Source: Koleobacter methoxysyntrophicus
GTDB taxonomy: Bacteria; Bacillota; Thermosediminibacteria; Koleobacterales; Koleobacteraceae
Reading direction: 5' to 3'
Assembly: GCF_017301615.1 (NCBI RefSeq)
Contig: NZ_CP059066.1
Location: 310,001 to 374,000, forward strand
Length of the DNA: 64,000 nucleotides
A model generated the notes under the pieces. It was not told the DNA's origin. It ran no database searches and worked only from the letters and a program-made list of their open reading frames with translations. A program made the translations under genes and the position numbers. Position 1 is the stretch's first letter. Each line of letters starts with the position of its first letter. Positions 53,011 through 62,484 of this stretch are shown piece by piece.

Positions 53011-54939
53011 ATGGGTAAAAGCATAGCATACAAAATACTTGAAAAGAACCTGCTGACCGGAAATTTAAAGGCAGGGAATGAAATTTCCATAAAGGTTAAT
53101 CAGACGCTCACCCAGGATTCTACAGGCACAATGGTTTATCTTCAGCTGGAAGCTATGAAAATCAAGGATATAAAAACGGATTTGTCAGTTGCCTATATTG
53201 ACCACAATACACTGCAGACGGGATTCGAAAATGCTGATGACCATGAATTTATTAAATCCGCAGCGGCAAAATACGGAATCATTTACTCCAAGCCGGGTAA
53301 CGGGATTTGTCACCAGCTCCATTTAGAGAGATTCAGCAGGCCCGGTGATGTATTAATAGGATCTGACAGCCATACCCCTACCTGCGGCGGTGTAGGAATG
53401 CTAAGTATAGGGGCCGGAGGATTGGATGTAGCCATTGCCATGGCAAAGGGATACTACTATTTAAAGGCACCTAAAGTACTAAACATAGAACTGGTAGGAA
53501 AACTAAACCCCTGGGTTTCGGCCAAAGATATAATTTTATATATTTTAAAAACCCTCAGCGTTAAGGGCGGTACAGGTTACATAATAGAATACTCCGGTGA
53601 AGGGCTCAAGGAGCTTTCCGTTACTGACAGGGCAACAATGGCCAACATGGGAGCCGAGCTGGGAGCCACAACATCAATCTTCCCCAGCGACGAGGTAACA
53701 ATGGACTTTCTGACAAGACAGGGAAGAAAAAAGGATTTTGTACCTTTATATGCTGATAACGATGCAGTTTATGACAAAAAAATAAAAATTAACCTGGGAG
53801 ACATTAAGCCTATGACTGCCATGCCCCACAGCCCCGACAATGTTGTGGAAGTATCAAGGCTTGATAATATCAAGGTTGACCAGGTGGCTATCGGCAGCTG
53901 CACAAATTCCTCTTATACCGATTTAATGAAAGTGGCTAAAATATTAAAAGGCAGAAAGGTCCATGAAGATGTAAGTTTAATAATATCGCCGGGTTCCAGC
54001 AGCATATTGAAAATGATGTCGAAAAACGGTGCCCTTGCTGACCTTATAGAATCAGGCGCAAGAATCCTTGAAGCAGCCTGCGGCCCATGTATCGGAATGG
54101 GTCAAGCGCCTAAATCAAACGGCATTTCACTTAGAACCTTCAACAGGAATTTTAAGGGAAGGTGCGGCACAAAAAACGCTGAAGTTTACCTGGTAAGCCC
54201 CGAAACAGCTGCTGTGTCTGCAATTACCGGATATTTAACAGACCCATCAACCTTTGGCGAGATGCCTGCAGTTGAAATTCCCGAAAGATTTGATGTCTGT
54301 GGCAATTATTTCATATACCCCAAGGAAGACAGAAAAGACCTTGAAGTTGTTATGGGGCCAAATATAAAACCCTTTCCGGTTAACCGGCCTTTAAATGAAA
54401 ACCTGAAAGGCAAGGTGTTATTAAAGGTGGGCGACAACATAACCACCGATGATATAATGCCTTCGAATGCGAAACTGCTGCCTTATCGTTCAAACATACC
54501 AAAGCTTTCCGAATATTGTTTTGGAACCCTTGTAGATGATTTTCATTTGAGGGCAAAGAAAAACGGCGGAGGATTTATCATCGGAGGTGAAAACTACGGA
54601 CAGGGCTCCAGCAGGGAACATGCTGCTTTAGTCCCCCTTTATCTGGGCATTAAAGCGGTAATTGCTAAGTCGTTCGCAAGAATTCATAAGGCAAATTTAA
54701 TAAATTCAGGAATACTGCCGCTGGCATTTAAGAATAAAGAAGATTATGAACTGTTTGATGAAATGGATGATGTTGAAATGAACGGGATAATAAATGCCCT
54801 CAATCAAGGTGCGGAAATTGTTCTTATAAATAAAACGAAAAATAAAGCCGTTAAGTTAACCTTTGAAGGTTCAAAAAGGGATATCGAAATATTAAAATGC
54901 GGCGGATATTTGAACTATGCAAAATATGACAGAAATTAG
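53011..54939 (+). CDS. acn: Aconitate hydratase (short AcnA-like form)
   Basis: The protein has 642 residues and belongs to the short aconitase group of anaerobes, with homoaconitase/leuC-like architecture. The 4Fe-4S ligands are in Gly-Ser-Cys-Thr-Asn-Ser and Ala-Cys-Gly-Pro-Cys-Ile-Gly. The swivel domain carries Gly-Gly-Glu-Asn-Tyr-Gly-Gln-Gly-Ser-Ser-Arg-Glu-His. It converts citrate to isocitrate. The ATG at 53011 has a GAAGGGGG site; 11 open codons upstream reach into the promoter leader. It is the first gene of acn-idh-citrate synthase, which together yield 2-oxoglutarate. Confidence 0.95.
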   Translation: MGKSIAYKILEKNLLTGNLKAGNEISIKVNQTLTQDSTGTMVYLQLEAMKIKDIKTDLSVAYIDHNTLQTGFENADDHEFIKSAAAKYGIIYSKPGNGICHQLHLERFSRPGDVLIGSDSHTPTCGGVGMLSIGAGGLDVAIAMAKGYYYLKAPKVLNIELVGKLNPWVSAKDIILYILKTLSVKGGTGYIIEYSGEGLKELSVTDRATMANMGAELGATTSIFPSDEVTMDFLTRQGRKKDFVPLYADNDAVYDKKIKINLGDIKPMTAMPHSPDNVVEVSRLDNIKVDQVAIGSCTNSSYTDLMKVAKILKGRKVHEDVSLIISPGSSSILKMMSKNGALADLIESGARILEAACGPCIGMGQAPKSNGISLRTFNRNFKGRCGTKNAEVYLVSPETAAVSAITGYLTDPSTFGEMPAVEIPERFDVCGNYFIYPKEDRKDLEVVMGPNIKPFPVNRPLNENLKGKVLLKVGDNITTDDIMPSNAKLLPYRSNIPKLSEYCFGTLVDDFHLRAKKNGGGFIIGGENYGQGSSREHAALVPLYLGIKAVIAKSFARIHKANLINSGILPLAFKNKEDYELFDEMDDVEMNGIINALNQGAEIVLINKTKNKAVKLTFEGSKRDIEILKCGGYLNYAKYDRN

Positions 54940-54958
54940 GAAGATTGGAGGCGATAGA

Positions 54959-55987
54959 ATGTACAGTATAACGCTGATACCCGGTGACGGAATAGGGCCA
55001 GAAGTAACTCATTCAGCAAAAAGGGTAATTGAAGCTACGGGTTTGAAAATAAGTTGGGATATTGTCAATGCGGGGGCAGATGTTTATAAGGATAGAGGGG
55101 TTTTGGTTCCGGATGAGGTTTTTGAAAGCCTGGAAAAAAATAGAATTGCACTGAAGGGACCTATAACAACACCGGTAGGCTGCGGCTTCAGGAGCATAAA
55201 CGTTTTACTCAGAAAAAAATACGACCTGTTCTCAAATATAAGGCCTGTAAAGAAAATTCCAGGTATTGAAACTCCTTTTAAAGACGTTGACCTCGTTATC
55301 TTCAGAGAAAATACTGAGGACCTTTACAGCGGGATCGAAAGAAGCACTTCAGAGGATTCAGCTGAAGCCGTAAAGGTCATCACAAGAAAGGCGTCTCTTA
55401 GAATCGCCAAGAAGGCCTTTGAATATGCCGAAAAAAATAACAGGAAAAAGGTCACGGCAGTACACAAGGCTAATATAATGAAACTCACCGATGGATTGTT
55501 CCTGGACTGCGCAAGAGAGATTTCCAAAACTTATCCTGATATTGAATATGAAGAGGTAATAATAGATAATATGTGCATGCAGCTGGTCATGAACCCGTCA
55601 CGGTTTCAGGTAATCGTAACTACCAACCTGTACGGTGATATATTATCCGACTTATGTGCCGGCCTTGTCGGAGGCCTTGGGATTGTTCCAGGGGCAAATA
55701 TCGGTGAAGACATGGCAATCTTTGAAGCGGTTCACGGAAGCGCTCCGGACATTGCAGGCAAGAATATTGCTAATCCTACCGCTCTTATTCTATCAGGGGC
55801 TATGATGCTGAATTACATAGGAGAAACCGAAAAGGCGGATGCCATAGCAGATGCCGTCTCAAAGACAATCAGTGAAGGAAAATACATCACAATGGACCTC
55901 GGTGGTTCATCATCGACGTCAGATATGACCGATGCAATAATTGAAAAAATACTAGAATCAAAGCAAATAAATACTGTTTTAGTATAA
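54959..55987 (+). CDS. Isocitrate dehydrogenase (isocitrate/isopropylmalate dehydrogenase family)
   Basis: The protein has 342 residues. It shows the Pro-Gly-Asp-Gly-Ile-Gly-Pro-Glu-Val start, the Arg-Glu-Asn-Thr-Glu-Asp-Leu-Tyr-Ser-Gly substrate loop, Lys-Ala-Asn-Ile-Met-Lys and His-Gly-Ser-Ala-Pro-Asp-Ile-Ala-Gly. The short NAD-type form without long insertions, and its place between aconitase and citrate synthase, point to isocitrate rather than isopropylmalate as substrate. The cofactor is not proven by sequence alone. TTGGAGG lies before the ATG at 54959. Confidence 0.9.
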   Translation: MYSITLIPGDGIGPEVTHSAKRVIEATGLKISWDIVNAGADVYKDRGVLVPDEVFESLEKNRIALKGPITTPVGCGFRSINVLLRKKYDLFSNIRPVKKIPGIETPFKDVDLVIFRENTEDLYSGIERSTSEDSAEAVKVITRKASLRIAKKAFEYAEKNNRKKVTAVHKANIMKLTDGLFLDCAREISKTYPDIEYEEVIIDNMCMQLVMNPSRFQVIVTTNLYGDILSDLCAGLVGGLGIVPGANIGEDMAIFEAVHGSAPDIAGKNIANPTALILSGAMMLNYIGETEKADAIADAVSKTISEGKYITMDLGGSSSTSDMTDAIIEKILESKQINTVLV

Positions 55988-56070
55988 CATAGTTCTAACA
56001 CTTTTTTGGATGCTTTATATTTATTCGTTTTAGAAAAATCTTTTATAACCTTGGAAAAGAGGTGAGGGAA

Positions 56071-57462
56071 TTGTATCAAGGTTCTGATGTTTTAATCCTT
56101 AAAGATTTGGCTGAACTTGCCCAAAGAAACAATACCATAAAGGATGAGTTTTATGATGCCCATGATATTAAAAGAGGCCTGAGAAACAGCAACGGGACCG
56201 GTGTTGCGGTAGGTCTCACTGCAATAGGTTCAGTCCACGGCTATGAATTAATCGATAATAAGAAAACACCCGCAGAAGGCCGTCTGTTTTACAGGGGAAT
56301 TGACATCTATGATATTGTTAACGGTTTTCAAAAAGAAGGGCGTTATGGCTACGAAGAATGCGTATATCTACTGCTATTCGGGGAACTTCCTTCAAAAGAA
56401 CAGATGGAGAGGTTTAATAAGCTGCTTTACTGTTCGAGACAGCTTCCTACCGGTTTTATTGAAAATGCCGTTTTCAAAACCCCAAGCAGAAATCTCATGA
56501 ACATGCTTCAGCGGTGCACTTTGTTCCTTTACTCTTACGATGAAAATCCGGACGATTCAGGTGTTGAAAACCTTGTAAGGCAGAGCATAGAGCTCACAGC
56601 AAGGTTCCCGGTTATAATTTCCTATTCCTATCAGGCCAAAGCGCATTACTTTGACAAAAAAAGCCTCTTTATTCATCCTCCTCAAAAAAACCTGAGTACC
56701 GCAGAAAATATTCTGCATATGATAAGGCCTGATAATAAATATACAAAAGTAGAGGCTGAGATACTCGACCTATGCCTTGTGCTTCACGCAGAGCACGGCG
56801 GAGGGAATAACTCAACCTTTGCTGCCCGTGTAGTATCATCAAGCGAAACCGATACCTATTCAGCCGTTGCAGCAGCAGTAGGTTCACTGAAGGGGCCGAA
56901 ACATGGAAGTGCAAATATAAAGGTTCACGAAATGGTATTGAATATCAAAGAGAATGTATCAAATATTCAGGATAAAGGAAAACTAAAGGATTATTTACTA
57001 AAAATAATTAAAAAAGAAGCCTTTGATAAAAAAGGACTTATATACGGGATGGGCCATGCAGTTTATACCAGCTCAGACCCAAGGGCTCTTTTATTGAAAA
57101 AGAAGGCCTTTGAACTGGCTGTTGAAAAAGATGCATTAGATGAATTTAACTTATATAAAAATATAGAAGAATTGACAGTTGAGCTGTTTAAAGATATAAA
57201 AGGAGAAGATATTGCAATCTCAGCAAACATGGATTTATATTCAGGCCTTGTTTATGAGATGCTCGGTATTCCTCCAGAGCTTTACACACCGCTGTTTGCA
57301 GCGGCAAGGGTTGCAAGCTGGTGTGCCCATAGGATCGAGCAGATCGTCAGTGATAGAAAAATCATAAGACCTGCTTACAAATGCGTTAGCGAGAACCGAC
57401 ATTATATCCCTCTTGCAGAAAGAAAGGATATCACGAAACAAGGTTGCTGTAAAGCAGTCTAA
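56071..57462 (+). CDS. Citrate synthase
   Basis: The protein has 463 residues, a long citrate synthase of the clostridial type. The catalytic histidines are in Leu-His-Ala-Glu-His-Gly-Gly-Gly-Asn and Gly-Met-Gly-His-Ala-Val-Tyr, and the Asp in Asn-Met-Asp-Leu-Tyr-Ser-Gly. The Arg-Gly-Leu-Arg-Asn start motif and Gly-Ser-Leu-Lys-Gly-Pro-Lys-His-Gly are typical. The start is probably the TTG at 56071, 6 bases after GAGGTG; a GTG at 56062 overlaps that site. It is the last gene of the acn-idh operon and converges with the sigma-54 activator gene, 28 bases away. Confidence 0.93.
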   Translation: MYQGSDVLILKDLAELAQRNNTIKDEFYDAHDIKRGLRNSNGTGVAVGLTAIGSVHGYELIDNKKTPAEGRLFYRGIDIYDIVNGFQKEGRYGYEECVYLLLFGELPSKEQMERFNKLLYCSRQLPTGFIENAVFKTPSRNLMNMLQRCTLFLYSYDENPDDSGVENLVRQSIELTARFPVIISYSYQAKAHYFDKKSLFIHPPQKNLSTAENILHMIRPDNKYTKVEAEILDLCLVLHAEHGGGNNSTFAARVVSSSETDTYSAVAAAVGSLKGPKHGSANIKVHEMVLNIKENVSNIQDKGKLKDYLLKIIKKEAFDKKGLIYGMGHAVYTSSDPRALLLKKKAFELAVEKDALDEFNLYKNIEELTVELFKDIKGEDIAISANMDLYSGLVYEMLGIPPELYTPLFAAARVASWCAHRIEQIVSDRKIIRPAYKCVSENRHYIPLAERKDITKQGCCKAV

Positions 57463-57490
57463 ACTCAGGAAACGACCGATACAATCCATG

Positions 57491-58543
57491 TTACTTCCCA
57501 GTCCCCTTTTTCCTGTTATATTCACTGAGTTTCCTTGATATTGTTGACGGCGTAACCTTTAATACCCTTGCAGCCTTCCTGATACTCCCGTATCTTTTAA
57601 CGGCCTGAAGGATTATATTGATTTCATATTCTTCCACCATTTCTTTTAAGGACAGGCTGCCGTCATAAGCCGGATTATCGGCGTGTTTTTTTTCTAAAAA
57701 GCCGTACTTCTCCGACACGAAATTAGAATATGTCAGGTCATTTTTTGTTATTAAGTCATTAAGGGAAATCAGCACTAAACGTTCTATGGTATTTTTCAAT
57801 TCCCTTACATTGCCCGGCCACGGATAATCAATGAGTTCCTCCATTACCTCTAAAGACAGCTTCTTCTCCATGTTATACTGTTTGTTGAAATAGTCAAGAA
57901 AATACAGTGATAATATCGGTATGTCTTCCTTTCTGTCTTTTAAAAGCGGCAGCCGGATGGGGATCACATTTAACCTGAAATACAGGTCTTCTCTAAAACC
58001 GCCGCTTAAGATCATCTTTTCAAGGTTTTTGTTGGTTGCCGCTATAATCCTTATATCTGCCTTTAATTCCTTTTCCCCTCCCACCTTCAGATATTTCCCG
58101 TCCTGGAGGACCCTCAGCAGTTTTGCCTGCATGTTTAAAGACATTTCCCCCACCTCGTCGAGGAAAAGGGTCCCCGCTTCCGCTAATTCAATAACCCCCT
58201 TTTTCCCGCTTTTCGACGCGCCGGTAAAAGCCCCTGCTTCATAACCGAAAAATTCCGATTCCATAAGGTTCTCAGGTATTGCAGCACAGTTCAGTTTTAT
58301 GAAGGGGCCATTAAGCCTTTTGCTGTTGCTGTGTACGAGTTCAGCAAAGACTTCCTTCCCTACCCCCGATGCGCCGGAAATCAGCACAGGTGCCTCCGAT
58401 TTTGCAATCCTTCTAGCGAGCCCTATTATATTTTTCATATCTTTGTTAACGGTAACAACTTTGCCGACCATAAATGAAGAAAAGTCCTTAGGGGGGATTA
58501 GGCTCCCATTCTTTTTTACAGAATTCCTGTAATCAAACTCCAT
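57491..58543 (-). CDS. Sigma-54-dependent activator without a sensor domain
   Basis: The protein has 350 residues. Only a 35-residue head precedes the AAA+ domain, which has Walker A Gly-Ala-Ser-Gly-Val-Gly-Lys-Glu (57-64), an intact Gly-Ala-Phe-Thr-Gly-Ala loop (104-109) and Asp-Glu-Val-Gly. A Fis-type helix-turn-helix is at about 305-345. With no PAS or GAF input it may be regulated by level or by another protein. It lies next to an RpiR-type regulator that can bind a ligand. The likely target is the -24/-12 promoter at 59624-59639 about 1 kb away. Confidence 0.92.
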   Translation of the reverse strand: MEFDYRNSVKKNGSLIPPKDFSSFMVGKVVTVNKDMKNIIGLARRIAKSEAPVLISGASGVGKEVFAELVHSNSKRLNGPFIKLNCAAIPENLMESEFFGYEAGAFTGASKSGKKGVIELAEAGTLFLDEVGEMSLNMQAKLLRVLQDGKYLKVGGEKELKADIRIIAATNKNLEKMILSGGFREDLYFRLNVIPIRLPLLKDRKEDIPILSLYFLDYFNKQYNMEKKLSLEVMEELIDYPWPGNVRELKNTIERLVLISLNDLITKNDLTYSNFVSEKYGFLEKKHADNPAYDGSLSLKEMVEEYEINIILQAVKRYGSIRKAARVLKVTPSTISRKLSEYNRKKGTGK

Positions 58544-58567
58544 TTTTATTACGCCCCCAGCAGGTTG

Positions 58568-59437
58568 TTAAAAATAGAACCCCATGTCTTTTGCTATGTT
58601 TTCGAATTCATTCAGGTGTTTTAAAGAGGTTTCCTCATCGAGCTGGCTTACCGATATGACCAGTATGTTAACAAGGGACATGGGAACAGCAAAAAAATCG
58701 GTAAAAGAGATGGATTCACACGGGATGGTTAAAACTATATCGGATAATCTTGCTAAAGGTGACAGGTTGTTATCTGTTATGGATATAATCCGGAAATTCC
58801 TTTTTCTGAAAAACCCGAGGATTTTAATGGTCTCCTTTGGATATCTTGCGAAACCGAAGGCCATGACCAGCGCATTTCTATCAACGGTTGAAAGGTAATC
58901 AAAGTTTTCTGACCCCCCCGATATTATCTTTTTTGTCTTTTTCCCTATTCTGTTAAAGATATACTCGGCATAGATGGCAACAGGTGAAGATGCCCTTGTG
59001 CCTACTACTATAATCTCCGGTGCATCCATTATTTCTTCTATTATTGTACTGAAGGTCCGTTCATCAAAGCTATTTAAAAAATGATTCATGTTCTGCATTT
59101 CCTTATTTACAACGAGGTTCAATATACTGCTTATTTTGGGATTGATTTCCATTGATATCTGAAATCTATCGGTAGTTTTTAATTTAACCGTAATTATTTC
59201 CCTGAGGCTTTTGCGAAATTCTTCATAATCATTAAAACCTATTAGATTCAGGTACTCCATTATGACATTACTATCCATTTTAAGGACTTCCGATAATTCA
59301 TTTAATTTCATGTAGGATACCTTTTTATAATTCTTCTTTAAATATTCCGCAATAGCGATATGGTCCTTCGTGAACCTGTGATTGTTTTCCGTCAGTTTTT
59401 GCAGAAATTCCTCTTTATATCTTTCATATTTACCCAT
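58568..59437 (-). CDS. RpiR/MurR-family regulator (HTH plus SIS domain)
   Basis: The protein has 289 residues. The N-terminal HTH_6 domain is at about 15-85 and the SIS domain at about 120-260, where Val-Val-Gly-Thr-Arg-Ala-Ser-Ser and Ile-Ile-Ser-Gly-Gly-Ser mark the sugar-phosphate-type pocket. Such proteins repress or activate catabolic genes. It is read away from the alanine dehydrogenase-like gene, 259 bases off. It comes 24 bases before the sigma-54 activator gene on the same strand, so both probably form one regulatory unit. Confidence 0.88.
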   Translation of the reverse strand: MGKYERYKEEFLQKLTENNHRFTKDHIAIAEYLKKNYKKVSYMKLNELSEVLKMDSNVIMEYLNLIGFNDYEEFRKSLREIITVKLKTTDRFQISMEINPKISSILNLVVNKEMQNMNHFLNSFDERTFSTIIEEIMDAPEIIVVGTRASSPVAIYAEYIFNRIGKKTKKIISGGSENFDYLSTVDRNALVMAFGFARYPKETIKILGFFRKRNFRIISITDNNLSPLARLSDIVLTIPCESISFTDFFAVPMSLVNILVISVSQLDEETSLKHLNEFENIAKDMGFYF

Positions 59438-59534
59438 GCTATTACCCCCATATTTAAAATACCGTTTTGGTGTGCAATCTTTAATTTTGTATATTCTGCA
59501 GAACTTACTGTAATTCCTTTTTTACAGGTGAATT

Positions 59535-59552
59535 TGTTGCAAAAATGCAACA
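59535..59552. promoter_or_regulatory. Palindromic upstream activating site candidate
   Basis: A perfect 7-bp inverted repeat TGTTGCA-AAAA-TGCAACA lies 72 bases before the -24/-12 promoter. Fis-type activators bind such dyads about 80-150 bases upstream of their promoters. It is also close to the RpiR-family gene's promoter region, so that regulator is a second candidate ligand. Confidence 0.6.
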
Positions 59553-59623
59553 TGTTTTATTATTAAAACATTTACATTTCAGCCCTGACGGCTTTAAACC
59601 CCATTTTTACGGTATCTGATTTC

Positions 59624-59639
59624 TGGCATCATAATTGCT
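59624..59639 (+). promoter_or_regulatory. Sigma-54 (-24/-12) promoter of the alanine dehydrogenase-like/nhaC genes
   Basis: TGGCAT-N5-TTGCT matches the consensus TGGCAC-N5-TTGCA at nearly every position, with GG and GC 12 bases apart. The first start codon is 58 bases downstream at 59697. Confidence 0.85.
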
Positions 59640-59696
59640 AAATCTAAAAAATCAGAAGCAACAAATAAAATGATTCTTTTAGAGGGGGTAACGTTT

Positions 59697-60827
59697 TTGG
59701 TAATTAAATCTATCGGCTTTCCAAGAATGCACAAGGAAAAAGGAGAAAAGAGGGATTTTCTGCCCGAACTATTCGAAAAATTAAAAAGGTATAAGGAAAT
59801 TAACATATTCGTTGAAGAGGGCTACGGTACGGGAATGGGATATTTGCCCGAGGATTATTTACGAAAAAACCCAAACCTTAAATTTGCAGACCACAATGAA
59901 GTCTATGAAAAGGATATGATTGTTGTTTTAAGAGCCCCTGAGGATGAAGAAATACGGATGATGAAACGGGGTTCTGTGCTGTTATCAATGCTGCACTATG
60001 ATACCCGGCCTTTGAGGAACAAGCTGCTCGAGCAAAGGGGAATAATATGTTTTTCTATGGATTCGCTGACCGATGATAATAATGTGAGGATGCTGGTGAA
60101 TTACAGCGGAACCGCAAGGTCCGGTGTTAAGGTAGCCTTCAACGAATTGAGAAAAAGGATGCCGGACTTTTATTCACCGTCAAGGCGGCCGATAAATGTA
60201 ACTATTATAGGGATGGGTGCCGTCGGCCTGAATGCGGTTAAGGCCTTCGAAGAATTAAGCGATATCGAATTCTTTGACAGCAACGAGGAAGTGCCGGGTA
60301 TAATTATAAGAATGATTCCAAGAAACATAACTAAAGATAAAAAATTACTGGCCCCTTTACTGAAGGAAACCGATATTCTGGTAGATGCGAGTAAAAGGCC
60401 AGACCCATCGGAAATAATCATACCCAACAGGCTCATATCCCTTTTGCCCCAGCATGCAATTATACTAGACCTCTCTGCAGACCCTTACAATGACAGGATC
60501 AGCCCGATGCAGGTCAAAGGCATCGAAGGCATTCCTACGGGAACTCTGGACAAATATGTTATAGAGCCCGATGATGAGTTGTACAATACCATACCCGAAG
60601 GTGTAAATTCAGAAAATAGACGGGTGGTTGTAAGCTGTAATGCATGGCCGGGGGTTGATCCGGCAGAATGTATGGCAATTTACGGCGAACAGATTCTGCC
60701 CTTTTTACAGGTACTGCTGGAAAAAGACCCCCTTTCCTTGGATATTAACAGCGATAACCTGTACGAAAGGGCCCTTGTGAGGGGAAGTCTGGATTATTTT
60801 TGCCATTATTTTTCAAGTCGGAGGTGA
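59697..60827 (+). CDS. Alanine dehydrogenase/PNT-like dehydrogenase
   Basis: The protein has 376 residues. The first 130 resemble the AlaDH/PNT N-terminal domain (Val-Ile-Lys-Ser-Ile-Gly-Phe-Pro-Arg, then Gly-Glu-Lys-Arg, and Leu-His-Tyr-Asp-Thr-Arg-Pro near residue 100). A Rossmann fold (Val-Thr-Ile-Ile-Gly-Met-Gly-Ala-Val-Gly) binds NAD near residue 165. It differs enough from true alanine dehydrogenases that the substrate is uncertain; an amino-acid or opine-type oxidation is likely. The TTG at 59697 is chosen for its upstream GAGGGGG and the family-like N-terminus. It is followed by an antiporter gene in the same sigma-54 transcript. Confidence 0.8.
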   Translation: MVIKSIGFPRMHKEKGEKRDFLPELFEKLKRYKEINIFVEEGYGTGMGYLPEDYLRKNPNLKFADHNEVYEKDMIVVLRAPEDEEIRMMKRGSVLLSMLHYDTRPLRNKLLEQRGIICFSMDSLTDDNNVRMLVNYSGTARSGVKVAFNELRKRMPDFYSPSRRPINVTIIGMGAVGLNAVKAFEELSDIEFFDSNEEVPGIIIRMIPRNITKDKKLLAPLLKETDILVDASKRPDPSEIIIPNRLISLLPQHAIILDLSADPYNDRISPMQVKGIEGIPTGTLDKYVIEPDDELYNTIPEGVNSENRRVVVSCNAWPGVDPAECMAIYGEQILPFLQVLLEKDPLSLDINSDNLYERALVRGSLDYFCHYFSSRR

Positions 60828-60905
60828 TAGGATTGACTTAAACAAAGTGGTATATTTATTTGTAGTTGAAGCAGGGAATTTTCTAAGTTTAAAGGAGGTA
60901 TATAA

Positions 60906-62450
60906 ATGGAAAATTACGGATTTCTATCGATTCTTCCGCCTTTACTGGCAATAATCCTCTCAGTAATAACAAAAAATGTAGTTATCTCCCTCTTTCTGGG
61001 TATAATGGTCGGTACCACAGTACTATGTGGTGGTAACCTCTTTAACGGTTTTTACGTGTTTATAAAGGATTACGTATTCGTGCAGGTTGCTGATTCATAT
61101 AATGCTCAATCATTAACAAACATGCTTATAATAGGGGCCTTCGTCGCTATCATTACCCAATCCGGTGGTGCTGTGGCTTTTGCTAAGAAGGTTTCCAAGT
61201 GGATCAATACCAAGGCCAAAGCAGAGGTTGCAATGTGGTTAGGCGGTTTGTTTATCTGGTTTTCCGACTCTGCCAATGCCCTTCTTGTGGGCCCCGTCTT
61301 TCAGTCAATCGGCGATAGGCTCAGGGTCTCAAGGGAAAAATTTGCTTATATTCTAGATTCAACAGCTTCCCCCATCTGTTCCCTTGTGCCGATAATAAGC
61401 TGGGGGGTATATATAATGGGATTAATAAATAAGGAGCTGGAAGCCCTGGGAATCACCAACATGACAAGCTGGGATGTCTTTGTAAAAGCGGTTCCTTACC
61501 AGTTTTACAGTATATTAACCCTTTTCATGTGCGGTTATGTTGCCTTTACCCAGTTTGACTACGGTCCTATGCTGCAAGCTCAAATGAGGGCCGAATCAGG
61601 AAAACTCTTAAGAGATGGTGCTGTCCCCTTAAGAAGCACTAGACAGGTCGAACTTCCTGAAGGGGTAGAACCCAAGATGATTACAATGGTGCTTCCTCTG
61701 TTAGCTATGCTGGCAGTTATGTTCTTCATATTTATCCGAAACGGTTTCCCCTTCCAGCCTTTAAAGGGGCCCATTATAAGGGTGGGAATCGCCTGCGGCT
61801 TTCTGACAGGAGCATTTATCTGCATATTCCTATCTATTAGATACGGCATAATGGATTTTAAAAAGGCTCAGGACACCTTGTTCGAAGGAATGACCGGTAT
61901 GGTGTACCTGATGGTTGTAATGATCTTTGCATGGTCACTGGGCAGTTTATGTAAAACTTTGGGAACAGCAAATTATATCATTGAAACAACAAAAGGGTTC
62001 TTAAACCCTTCACTGCTCCCCGTAATAGTATTTACCGTCGGAGCCCTTATGTCCCTTGCTACGGGATCGTCATGGGGACCCTATGCCATACTTATGCCGA
62101 TAGCTATTCCTATGTCTATTAATATGGGGGCACCACTATTCGTAACAGTTGCTTCGGTCATAAGCGGCGGTCTGTTCGGCGACCACTGCTCTCCCCTATC
62201 TGACACGACCCTCCTGGCATCAATGGGAGCAGCATCTGACCATATAGACCATTTTAGAACCCAGTTTCCTTATGCAGTTACCGTAGCAGTTATTGCAGGG
62301 ATACTTTTCGCAATAGCCGGTTTCTCGGAAAGCTTTATAATTATAATTCCGGGTGCGGCAGCTCTGGCAGCAGTAGTTTATTTCCTTCATAAACAGGCAA
62401 TTAAGAATTATGAAAACGGGATTAATTCCAAAAAAATTACAGCATCTTAA
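60906..62450 (+). CDS. NhaC-family Na+/H+ antiporter or amino-acid exchanger
   Basis: The protein has 514 residues with about 11-12 membrane spans. NhaC family motifs include Phe-Ser-Asp-Ser-Ala-Asn-Ala-Leu, Leu-Asp-Ser-Thr-Ala-Ser-Pro-Ile-Cys-Ser-Leu-Val-Pro near residue 155, and Gly-Asp-His-Cys-Ser-Pro-Leu-Ser-Asp-Thr-Thr-Leu-Leu in a late helix. Members exchange Na+ for H+, and some exchange organic or amino acids such as malate/lactate. The dehydrogenase gene upstream hints that this one imports its substrate. AAAGGAGG precedes the ATG. Confidence 0.9.
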   Translation: MENYGFLSILPPLLAIILSVITKNVVISLFLGIMVGTTVLCGGNLFNGFYVFIKDYVFVQVADSYNAQSLTNMLIIGAFVAIITQSGGAVAFAKKVSKWINTKAKAEVAMWLGGLFIWFSDSANALLVGPVFQSIGDRLRVSREKFAYILDSTASPICSLVPIISWGVYIMGLINKELEALGITNMTSWDVFVKAVPYQFYSILTLFMCGYVAFTQFDYGPMLQAQMRAESGKLLRDGAVPLRSTRQVELPEGVEPKMITMVLPLLAMLAVMFFIFIRNGFPFQPLKGPIIRVGIACGFLTGAFICIFLSIRYGIMDFKKAQDTLFEGMTGMVYLMVVMIFAWSLGSLCKTLGTANYIIETTKGFLNPSLLPVIVFTVGALMSLATGSSWGPYAILMPIAIPMSINMGAPLFVTVASVISGGLFGDHCSPLSDTTLLASMGAASDHIDHFRTQFPYAVTVAVIAGILFAIAGFSESFIIIIPGAAALAAVVYFLHKQAIKNYENGINSKKITAS

Positions 62451-62484
62451 AAAATGAAAAAACCAGACTGCATAATGAACAATG

